Under the pieces are notes generated by a model. It made no database searches, had not been told where the DNA came from, and was given only the letters and a program-made list of their open reading frames with translations. Source: Symbiodinium natans (Eukaryota; Sar; Dinophyceae; Suessiales; Symbiodiniaceae). From it: a DNA stretch of 11,028 bases. Below, in pieces: positions 1 through 7,069 of the stretch; positions within the stretch are counted from its first letter, which is position 1; every line of letters starts with the position of its first letter. The stretch lies in NCBI GenBank assembly GCA_905221605.1, contig CAJNDS010002737.1, positions 288,032 to 299,059 of the forward strand. The letters are read 5' to 3'. A program made the position numbers and the translations under genes.

Positions 1-743
1 GCATGTAGCGGAGTGAGCGAACCTTGAAAGACAGCGATCCAAAGAGCCCGGGCTGGAAAGTTGATTGAGACCAGCATGGCATTCGGCCCTGTTTCAATGT
101 TTCAACGAGAGCTCCTTCAAAAGCGGGGTTCCTTGTCATGTCTTGATTCCAAGAAGTTTAGGAAGAATAGACTTGGAAACACGTGACACAAGTCCTTGCT
201 GAAGACTGGACTGAATGCACTTGTTGAGGATTGCCGCGTGTTGAGACTTCGATAAAAGGCCACCGACAGCAACAACTGGAAGAAACAAATGTGGCTAACT
301 TACGATCGTTGCTCTACGTTGAAACTGGCCAGATGCCGTGAATTGTAGCCACCTTTCCCAGTCAGAAGGCTTCCGTGCTGAAGAACAGTACGTTTTCACA
401 ACCCCATGACCACAATCTCAAGCCTAGACTTCCAAGACGTTCCTAGTTTCTGCCACTATCTTCGTTTTCACCGTGCTGCGCGCTCCAAGGATGATGGACT
501 TGACCTCACAAGAATGCAGGCTGAAAAACGCAGGATTCGCCAGCGTAGAAGCAGTTCCTAAGGACCCGGGCACGGGTCGGAATTGTGGAAGACTCACAGG
601 AATCGTGACGGGACGTTTACAGCCACAAATCTTCGTCCCTCAGTGTGCTGGCGATGTGCACCGCGAGGTGCAATTGCCTGATGAGCGTATCGGACGTCTG
701 GTGCGACCAGCAATTGAGGCAGATGCAGCTCGAAACCCTTTGT
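1..743. other. Unassigned sequence
   Basis: No protein family, RNA gene or repeat was recognised on either strand. The unique part of the ORF opening at 473 (before the microsatellite) has no motif I know and runs straight into the repeat, so I do not call it a gene. Exons of an unrecognised gene cannot be ruled out given how short exons are elsewhere in this window. Confidence 0.5.
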
Positions 744-1189
744 TTCATTCATTCCTTCATTCCTTCATTCCTTCATTCCTTCATTCCTCCATTCCTCCAT
801 TCCTCCATTCCTCCATTCCTTCATTCCTTCATTCCTTCATTCCTTCATTCCTTCATTCCTTCATTCCTTCATTCCTTCATTCCTTCATTCCTTCATTCCT
901 TCATTCCTTCATTCCTTCATTCCTTCTTTCCTTCATTCCTTCATTCCTTCATTCCTTCATTCCTTCATTCCTTCATTCCTTCATTCCTTCATTCCTTCAT
1001 TCCTTCATTCCTTCATTCCTTCATTCCTTCATTCCTTCATTCCTTCGTTCCTTCGCTCCTTCGTTCCTTCGTTCCTTCATTATTCCTCCATTCATTCCTT
1101 CATTCCTTCATTCCTTCATTCATTCATTCATTCATTCATTCATTCATTCATTCATTCATTCATTCATTCATTCATTCATTCATTCATTC
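744..1189. repeat. Octamer (CATTCCTT)n then tetramer (CATT)n microsatellite
   Basis: About 370 bp of an 8-bp unit CATTCCTT, with scattered variants (CATTCCTC at 785-820; CTTTCCTT near 923; a CGTTCCTT/CGCTCCTT cluster near 1044-1076), passes into about 75 bp of CATT tetramers ending at 1189. Because eight is not a multiple of three, it translates into a long periodic Phe-His-Ser-Ile-Pro string in any forward frame, so the long ORFs over it are artefacts. Confidence 0.97.
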
Positions 1190-1676
1190 TCGCATCCACT
1201 CGCTCACTAATCCTTCTCTCACTGAAGATGACAAATGCATAGAGGAACCGTGGACTGTGCTTTTTGGGTTTGCCAGCATGAGAAGCACTTATAGCCACTC
1301 CTCAAAGCCAACTCAATCAGCTCGTGGAGTCCTGCAGCAGAATTGCGAGAAGCCTTTTGAAAGCATTCTGCTGTGGTCACGAACCTTGGGCTTAAACCCT
1401 TGCCTTCAAAACCTTTCTCCAAAAAGAATGAAAAGAAGGGAAGGAGGAGGAGGAACACCTCATGATCCAGACGCCGTGTCGCGCAACACCTTGGCGAAAG
1501 AAGATGCCGGATCTTTTTATTCCTTGACGTTCCTTGAACCTGAAGCTTCTCAGGTTTTGCAGTGTTGATGTTGAGCGCGGGAGCACTCCCCGCTTGGGGT
1601 GAAGATGCAGAGCGGGCTCGAATCCTGTCCGAGATCGATGTCTCTCGGCTAGATGGTTGACTGAACTGATCGCTGA
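1190..1676. other. Unassigned sequence between microsatellite and AMT 5' region
   Basis: Several overlapping ORFs exist on both strands, none with a recognisable domain. A short frame at 1568-1654 reads MLSAGALPAWGEDAERARIL and onward before a stop; it looks mildly coding-like but has no plausible splice partner with an intron longer than about 40 nt. GGCTCGAATCC near 1615 resembles a tRNA T-arm but no tRNA can be folded around it. Confidence 0.45.
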
Positions 1677-1815
1677 GACTCTGTCGCAAGCCAAGCGTCC
1701 TTGACTCTTGCACACCGCTGTTTTGAGGCACTTCGAGGCCAACTTCGAGAGCAGCGCAGTATCATCCAGCAACAGTTCATCCAGCTCGCCGACCTTGAGG
1801 AGTTGGGCATGCTTT
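1677..1815 (+). CDS. Possible 5' exon of the AMT gene (or last exon of an unknown gene)
   Basis: An open stretch reading CFEALRGQLREQRSII then QQQFIQLADLEELGML would form an amphipathic, coiled-coil-like helix. A GT donor at 1816 and the T-rich acceptor at 1979-1980 bound a 165-nt GT-AG intron. Joining across it keeps the AMT frame (split Trp codon) and gives GML-W-TSKPLADLEEDEV. No start codon or clear upstream acceptor is seen. Read on without splicing it stops at 1836-1838, so it could also be the 3' end of another gene. No family is recognised. Confidence 0.3.
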
Positions 1816-2033
1816 GTAGTGCAAGTCTAACTGTGTCCTTCTGAGATCCTTGCAGTGATTGCTACAATGGCAGCAAGTCCGCAAGAGTGAGAAAATCTGA
1901 GAAATGGAGAGATATGGAGTCCTCGCTCCCCAGCTCAGTTCCGATGCATATCTACATTTCCTTCGGTTTCGATTTTGTAGGGACCTCAAAACCTCTTGCC
2001 GACCTGGAGGAGGATGAAGTGCGTCGCCTGCAA

Positions 2034-2456
2034 ATGGCCGGCAATGTCACAGCGGCGGCCTGGGCAACGGAAAAGGCCGCGCTTGAAGTGTCGAACGGGT
2101 CCATGGCCGCCGCCTTGGACAGTCTTTGGCTTTGTCTATGCGGCGCGCTGGTCATGTTCATGCATGCTGGCTTTGCCATGCTGGAAACTGGGAGCTGCCG
2201 TTCCAAGAATGCTTCAAACGTGTTGATGAAGAACTTGGTGAACGTCTGCGTGGGGACTATCGGCTGGTGGGTGTTGGGTTATGCCTTCGCCCTCGGATCC
2301 GGCATCAACCGTTTCGTTGGCACCACGGGGTTCCTGGGAGAGGGGTTCTACACAAAAGACGCCAGCGGGAATATCGTCCCTCTGTCTTGTGCTGGCAATG
2401 CTTGCCAGAGCACCATGCTGATGTGGTTTTTCCAGTGGGCTTTCTGCACCGCTGGA
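2034..2456 (+). CDS. AMT: AMT exon 1: N-terminus and first three membrane segments
   Basis: Encodes residues 1-141 of the model. [19 protein letters not shown] at residues 29-47 is the typical first membrane helix with the following AMLETGS motif. [10 protein letters not shown] at the end leads into [11 protein letters not shown] of exon 2. The reading frame is open further upstream to ATG 1887. The stretch just before 1981 (pyrimidine-rich, ending TTTTGTAG) looks like a splice acceptor, so residues upstream of M1 (KPLADLEEDEVRRLQ) may also be coding. The donor is a GC at 2457 (six residues between F137 and the Ile of ATIVSG, as in relatives) or a GC at 2460. Confidence 0.9.
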
Positions 2457-5400
2457 GCTGCTCAGTAGGCCCTGGGATACTTTCATTTGTCCTTGTTCTT
2501 GGGTTTACGAGGGTCTGAGGCAGATGTGAAGGTCCTCTTCGCGTGTTCTTAGGGCTGCAGCCTAGGCCACCATCGTCAGCGGAGCCGTTGCCGAGCGTGT
2601 CCAGGGTCCCACGTATGCGTCTTATGCCTTCGTCATGACCAGCTTGATCTACCCAGTAACCTACTTGGCCAAGAGTTGAACTTGATATTTTGTTGAGTTT
2701 CCTTATTTAGTAGGAACAAATGAAGTTTTACCTTCCTTCTTCCTTTGTTATTGGAGAAGTAAGGTAATTGTACATTGGGGATGGAGCGGCTCTGGCTTCC
2801 TCGGAGATATCTTGGATGTCGGTGTCTTGGGCCTTATTTTGCCTTCGCATGATAGTGCATGACAGTGCATGACAGTGCATGATAGCATGGGGAGCAGTAG
2901 GGAAGCGCCTGAGCATCATCCCCTGCATAAGTGGTACCCGTGTGTTTGTGCTGAGGTGTCATGGACTTCGCAGGAAGCGGCATTGTGCACTTGACAGGCG
3001 GAGTCAGTGGGCTTGCAGGAACCATCGTGCTTGGCCCGCGGAAGGGGCGTTTCATCAATCCCGAAGAGTTTGAGCCCCACAATCTTCCTCTCGCTCCTTG
3101 ATGGTGCAGCATTGTGAAGTTTGGAACAATGGTTTGGCATTTGTAACCCTAGTTGTAAGCTGTCTTGGTCCACACTGGACAAGCAAGGTTGTGTTCGGCA
3201 CATTTGCACTCTGGTTTGGATGGTATGGGTTCAACCCCGGCTCCTTGGATGCTCTTGTCATGTCTTTTATTTGGGTCAAACGATCCACTGGAGACTTGAT
3301 TTTTCTTGGTCGAGTGATATAAGTTCTATACGTTATACAAGTTTCAAAATACATAAGTAAATAAGTACATAAGTATAAAAGTATATAAGTATATAAGTAT
3401 ATAAGTATATAAGTATATAAGTTTATAAGTATATAAGTATATAAGTATATTATTGTAGAAGTATAAGAAATTCGTAAGTATAGAAGTATATAAGTATATG
3501 GAAGTATATATAAGTATATATAAGTATATGTAAGTATATGTAACTATATATAAACATTTATAGGTATATATAAGTGTATATAAGTATATAGAAGTATATA
3601 TAAGTATATATAAGTATATATAAGTATATATACGTATATATAAGTATATATAAGTATATATAAGTATATATAAGTATATACAAGCATATACAAGTATATA
3701 CTTAGTATTATAAGTATATAAGTATATATAAGTATATAGTATATATAAGTATATATAAGTAATAAGTATAAGTATATAGTATATAGTAATATAAGTATAT
3801 ATAAGTATATACAAGCATATACAAGTAAAAATAAGTATATTATATATATATAAGTATATTAGTATATATAAGTATATAATATATAAGTATATATGTATAT
3901 ATAAGTATATATAGTATGTGTATAAGTATATAAGATATTAAGTATATATATAAGTATATATAAGTATATATAAGTATATAAGTATACACAAGTATATATA
4001 TAAGTATATGTAAGTATATATAAGTATATATAAGTAGATAAAAGTAATATAAGTATACATAAGTATGTATAAGTATATATAAGTATATATAAGTATATAT
4101 AAGTATATATAAGTATATATAAGTATATATAAGTATATGTATATATATATATATAAGTATACCTATAAGGGTATGTAAGCGTATAAGCATATAAGTATGT
4201 CGTATACAAGTATATCGTATATTGTATATAAGTATATAAGTATAGAATCAAAGCATATAAGCAGACAAGTATCCGGCAATTCCACGTCCCACCACACGCG
4301 TTTGCTTCATCGTTGCCCGCGCGCGCAGAACGCCATAACTTCTCATTCCACGTGCTGCTTGAATTGGATGCAGGCCTTTGCAATCCCGCGGCATGGAATC
4401 CCACAACTGGTGGAGAAGATCTACCAATAAACCCCGCTTCACTACGCGCACAGGCGGCAAACACAGCCACCCCCCTTCACGGGTTGGCGCCTGTGTTAAG
4501 ACATGTCTGCCCACTTTCCCCTTACTTGCTGTTGGGGGTGCACAGCATTCTGAGAATGGCGGCTGCCTGCCTGGCTGTTCAGCCAACGGCAGCCGTTTTA
4601 TGATCTGATGACGCTGCCATACGCTGCCGTTGTCACAAGCCAAGCGGAGTCAACCCCCCAGCCCGTTCATCCCGCAGGCCTGCGCCCTGCGGCCTGCGGC
4701 CAGCGCCCCGGGCCCCCCCGTGCCCTCGCGTGCGCGCGTCCCCCCGCGAACCCCATGTCCCCGCGTCCCCCGCATCCCGCGGCCCACCACGCCTCCGCGA
4801 GCAAAAAGCTGTAACTCTTATGCTTGTCGGGAGCAATTTTATAGCTGCCTGGGGCGAAGCACGTAGAATGCGTGAGTCAATTTCGCGCAAGTCAATGAAT
4901 CTGCATCAAAAATGCTGGACCCGAGCATGCAGTCGAACAAGAATCAGCGTAGTATTTCACACACGGGGCAGGATGTGGGAGCAAAATCAACCTCACAAGC
5001 GGCCCATTCTTGAGGGAACACCAGCAGGTACTAGCAGCTTTCTTTTCTGTTTGCCGATGCAAGGTTCCACCCTGGGAATGTCGGACGGCTCTACGGGTGC
5101 CCTGGCGGCGCAGGTGGCCATGAACACCACGCTGGCGGCAGCCACGGGTGGCATCACCGTCTTCATCCTGCGCTACATCATCCTTCGTAAATACGATGTG
5201 GCTGGGAGAGAAGACTATGCTGACATACATCCCGAAGAGTGAAAGTGTTCAACACGTAAATAAGCAGACAGGTACACCTAAAGTATTCTAGTGGAGAGGA
5301 GACGTGCGACAGTCGACTCAGAATGGAGCTTTCCTTCTTGCACTTGAGGGGAGTATCTCACACGCCACTGCGACTTTCTAGTTTCTGTTACAACGAACAC

Positions 5401-6331
5401 ACGCCCTGCGACGAGCTGCCATTCGGCTCCAGGAGCACTTCTTGAACGGAGGGCTTGCAAGAAGCCTCAAAGTTCCTTACAGTGCCTTAAAGGTTCCTTG
5501 AAGTTCCTTGAAGTTTTGAAATCCCAGCGCCATTTAGTGCACATCGAAGTTGCTCTAGGCCAACCTAAGAGTTTGGTGTGCTCCTCTGAAACACCCACAT
5601 TGTTTCGAGATGTCCGATTCCCAAATCTGCTTCGGATCCCGAACTCACTTCCCAGTTTTTGGCCACATGCAGCTGCAGCAGACAACCAGAGCTCCAAATC
5701 CTGCGACTAAAGTTCCACAGCCTTTTTCCAACTCGTAGATGGGCATGTCGGTCTCATGTTGCCGAGCACCTTCGAAACATCTGTTTGCTGAATCCTGTCT
5801 TTTCACATATCCTTTTTTCCTCTTCTTTTTGAGGTGGGTGGCCTTTGCAACGGCATCCTCGCGGGGCTGGTGTCCATCACAGCGCCCTGCGGCAATGTCG
5901 AGTGCGGCAGTGCCTTTGCCATTGGTCTGGTCGGGGCCTTCGTGTACCAGGGCTCTTCCATGCTCCTCCAGTTCTTGAAGATTGATGACCCTGTGGATGC
6001 AAGCCCAGTTCATGGCTTCTGTGGCATCTGGGGAGTCCTTGCGGCCGGTTTGTTCGACTGGGGCAAGGGCTTCGATCATTATCATGGCTGGTCAGGATTC
6101 AGCTGCATGGCGAATGACGACGGCAGCTGCAAGACGGGCATCAACGGCACTGCTCTCGGCGCGCAGTTCATCCTGATTCTTATGGTCATTGCTTGGGCTG
6201 GCACTATTTCGGCCTTGGCTTTTGCCCTTCTCAAGTGGTGGGGAGCCCTGAGAATTTCGGAGGACACGGAGGAGATTGGGTTGGATGCCAAGGCGCACTC
6301 GCCAGCGAAGGCTTACGCCTTCTCTGCGTGA
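2034..6331 (+). CDS. AMT: Ammonium transporter (AMT/MEP/Rh family), seven exons
   Basis: Membrane channel-like transporter that moves ammonium/ammonia. Exons placed by protein continuity: 2034-2456, 2566-2655, 2764-2821, 2956-3092, 3188-3239, 5064-5197, 5834-6331 (stop TGA 6329-6331). The joined reading frame is about 463 residues, normal for the family, with about 11 hydrophobic segments (first near residues 30-50, last near 407-433). The family signature starts [13 protein letters not shown] at D194 and runs to R219. D194, H202 and H358 (in [10 protein letters not shown]) match AmtB Asp160, His168 and His318, so the twin-histidine pore is kept. Further family blocks are [27 protein letters not shown] and [10 protein letters not shown]. 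Donors are GC, GT, GT, GC, GC, GT; all acceptors are AG|G. The first donor may be 2457 or 2460 (one residue difference). The start is uncertain: I chose ATG 2034, but ATG 2103, ATG 1887 or an upstream exon are possible. Family assignment is near certain; exon ends are inferred. Confidence 0.96.
2764..2821 (+). CDS. AMT: AMT exon 3: 58-nt microexon
   Basis: This small exon supplies [19 protein letters not shown] (residues 172-190), the extramembrane loop between the fourth and fifth helices. The HW.W..GFL pattern is the family's HWxWxxxGWL loop. Joined to exon 2 it restores YPVIVHW, and joined to exon 4 it gives [11 protein letters not shown], with a glycine codon split 1+2. Both flanking introns are GT-AG (2656-2763 and 2822-2955). 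It is too short to be seen by ORF length. Confidence 0.88.
2851..2886 (+). repeat. Short tandem of GCATGAYAGT in AMT intron 3
   Basis: Four near-identical 10-bp units (GCATGATAGT, GCATGACAGT twice, then GCATGATAGC) lie inside the 134-nt GT-AG intron 2822-2955. It produces short spurious ORFs on both strands. Confidence 0.85.
2956..3092 (+). CDS. AMT: AMT exon 4: family signature and first pore histidine
   Basis: Encodes residues 192-236 plus two bases of a split codon. It holds the whole ammonium transporter signature with H202 and ends PHNLPL. An in-frame TGA at 3099 means the exon must stop before it, and the only donor restoring PHNLPL-VVFGTF is a GC at 3093. Confidence 0.92.
3188..3239 (+). 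CDS. AMT: AMT exon 5: WFGWYGFN helix
   Basis: This 52-nt exon encodes [17 protein letters not shown] and the first base of a glycine codon completed by exon 6 ([11 protein letters not shown]). The donor is GC at 3240; the acceptor before it ends CAAG|G. It lies directly before the 1.8 kb repeat-filled intron. Confidence 0.92.
3350..4271. repeat. AT-rich tandem repeat (TAAGTATATA-like), 0.9 kb, inside AMT intron 5
   Basis: Near-continuous array built on ATAAGTAT-type 8-mers at its start and TAAGTATATA 10-mers through most of its length (clear runs at 3600-3680 and 4071-4140). It grades into degenerate copies at both ends. The minus strand reads as Tyr/Ile/Leu-rich open frames ([10 protein letters not shown] type), which are repeat artefacts. 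It lies wholly inside the 3240-5063 intron. Confidence 0.96.
4650..4800. other. C-rich / G-quadruplex-capable patch in intron 5
   Basis: Strong strand bias, with C runs on the + strand. Four runs at 4740-4745, 4751-4754, 4759-4762 and 4767-4771 are separated by spacers of 5, 4 and 4 bases. The minus strand (the template for this gene) therefore has a perfect four-run G-quadruplex pattern. It sits about 400 bp after the AT-rich array, a sharp composition change within one intron. Confidence 0.75.
5064..5197 (+). CDS. AMT: AMT exon 6
   Basis: Encodes [20 protein letters not shown] and the following helix up to RKYD (residues 255-298). The acceptor is preceded by a pyrimidine tract (TCTTTTCTGTTTG) and AAG|G. 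The donor is GTGGCT at 5198. Joining to exon 7 gives [14 protein letters not shown], the normal family sequence. Reading past the donor gives an unrelated tail and a stop at 5240. Confidence 0.93.
5198..5833 (+). other. AMT intron 6 (GT-AG, 636 nt)
   Basis: Donor GTGGCT, acceptor T-rich then GAG|G. It contains a short imperfect tandem of AAGTTCCTTG near 5468-5516 and a T/C-rich stretch before the acceptor. No coding content was recognised; exons 6 and 7 join to normal family sequence without a gap. Confidence 0.85.
5834..6331 (+). CDS. AMT: AMT exon 7: C-terminal half with second pore histidine
   Basis: The largest exon (residues 299-463) runs without interruption from [11 protein letters not shown] to the stop. 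It contains H358 in [10 protein letters not shown], the [10 protein letters not shown] helix, the last helix [20 protein letters not shown] and the cytosolic tail. The tail keeps the [13 protein letters not shown] pattern of AMT1-type tails, but the position that is the regulatory threonine in plant AMT1 proteins appears to be K451. The acceptor follows a T-rich tract and GAG|G. Confidence 0.95.
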   Translation: MGGLCNGILAGLVSITAPCGNVECGSAFAIGLVGAFVYQGSSMLLQFLKIDDPVDASPVHGFCGIWGVLAAGLFDWGKGFDHYHGWSGFSCMANDDGSCKTGINGTALGAQFILILMVIAWAGTISALAFALLKWWGALRISEDTEEIGLDAKAHSPAKAYAFSA

Positions 6332-7069
6332 AAGCGTGAAAGGAGGCTCGTTGATAGCACCTGTAAACAAGTGACAACAAGTGTACTTCAAGATCCACGG
6401 ACGAGAATGTGTAGGAGTGGAGCTCTTACTCATCAAACGGTGAAGGGGAGTTAACTGACCACCTTCTGGGCACAAGAGAGTGATGTGCAAAGATGCCCAC
6501 TCTTCCTTGACATGCACAGCTGGGACACCGCCAACTTACGTGACACTCTAGGTTCTCAGTACGATAGGAATTTCTTGGTACAGACAGCAAGGGAGTAACA
6601 TATCGATGTCTCAGCGACCCGGTTTGCTTGCCCGAATTAACTACGAACTGATGAGCGCTGCAGCTGAACACGACTTGGTGTCTGAAAAATGGTGGTGCAT
6701 GCTGCATTCTGCTGAACATGTTCAACTCTTCGCTTGCAAGCCCAAGTGTGGTGAATCCTTGGGAATAGCTTCCCTGGCATGGGCCTTAGATGCGAAGCCC
6801 AAATGACATGAACCAGGGGAGCCCAGTTCTCGGCCATGAGAGCTCATAGTCCGACAATAATCTCTCTGACTCTGGAGGTGCCCGTTATGAGCTATCTTGA
6901 GCTATCATACTGCAATGCATTCGCCATGCAGTCTCTCAAATCCACGAAAGGAGGTTGGCCCAGTTTTAGGATGCCGTAGGCTGCTTGGACACTTGAATGC
7001 TCCGATGCGTTTCCGGGTGTATGGACCCGTGGTAAGCTGTTGTTGATCGTGTTCGCATCTTCTCCTGAG
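6332..7069. other. Region between AMT stop and first recognised PPWD1 exon
   Basis: This holds the AMT 3' UTR and the start of the PPWD1-like gene, neither of which can be bounded. No AATAAA signal is obvious, which is usual for dinoflagellates. I searched by eye for the missing WD40 blades and found none. The 66-residue ORF at 6606-6806 has no recognisable motif. Confidence 0.5.

Larger units (their letters stand above)
3240..5063 (+). other. AMT intron 5 (GC-AG, 1824 nt)
   Basis: By far the longest intron in the window. The donor is GCTCCTTGG and the acceptor is GCAAG|G after a pyrimidine tract. Its content is unique sequence 3240-3349, the AT-rich array 3350-4271, unassigned sequence to about 4640, a C-rich patch 4650-4800, then unassigned sequence to the acceptor. 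No coding exon was recognised inside it: exons 5 and 6 join cleanly as [11 protein letters not shown] without any missing family sequence. Confidence 0.88.

Noticed and set aside
473-1568. Two long overlapping + strand ORFs rich in Phe, His, Ser, Ile and Pro
   Set aside because: They are translations of the CATTCCTT/CATT microsatellite; the octamer is stop-free in every forward frame. Their unique ends have no recognisable domain.
1575-1645. tRNA-like T-arm (GGCTCGAATCC) on the + strand
   Set aside because: The upstream sequence gives no D-arm A-box and no 7-bp acceptor stem, and the T-stem needs two wobble pairs. A covariance search (tRNAscan-SE) would settle it.
2466-2571. TAGGCC direct repeat (2466 and 2563) as a repeat-type boundary for AMT intron 1
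   Set aside because: Splicing at that repeat would keep an in-frame TAG at 2466-2468, so the earlier GC donor at 2457/2460 is required.
3344-4470. Minus-strand ORFs rich in Tyr, Ile and Leu that look like membrane proteins
   Set aside because: They are translations of the TAAGTATATA array inside AMT intron 5.
4730-5242. 170-residue + strand ORF containing the STLGMSDG block
   Set aside because: Only 5064-5197 is AMT coding; the rest is intron read-through on both sides, with low-complexity sequence from the C-rich patch at its start.
5645-6085. 146-residue minus-strand ORF
   Set aside because: Antisense shadow of AMT exon 7, whose + strand frame is clearly homologous to ammonium transporters.
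6606-6806. 66-residue + strand ORF between the two genes
   Set aside because: No motif, no similarity to the missing WD40 blades, and no plausible splice sites giving the right frame.
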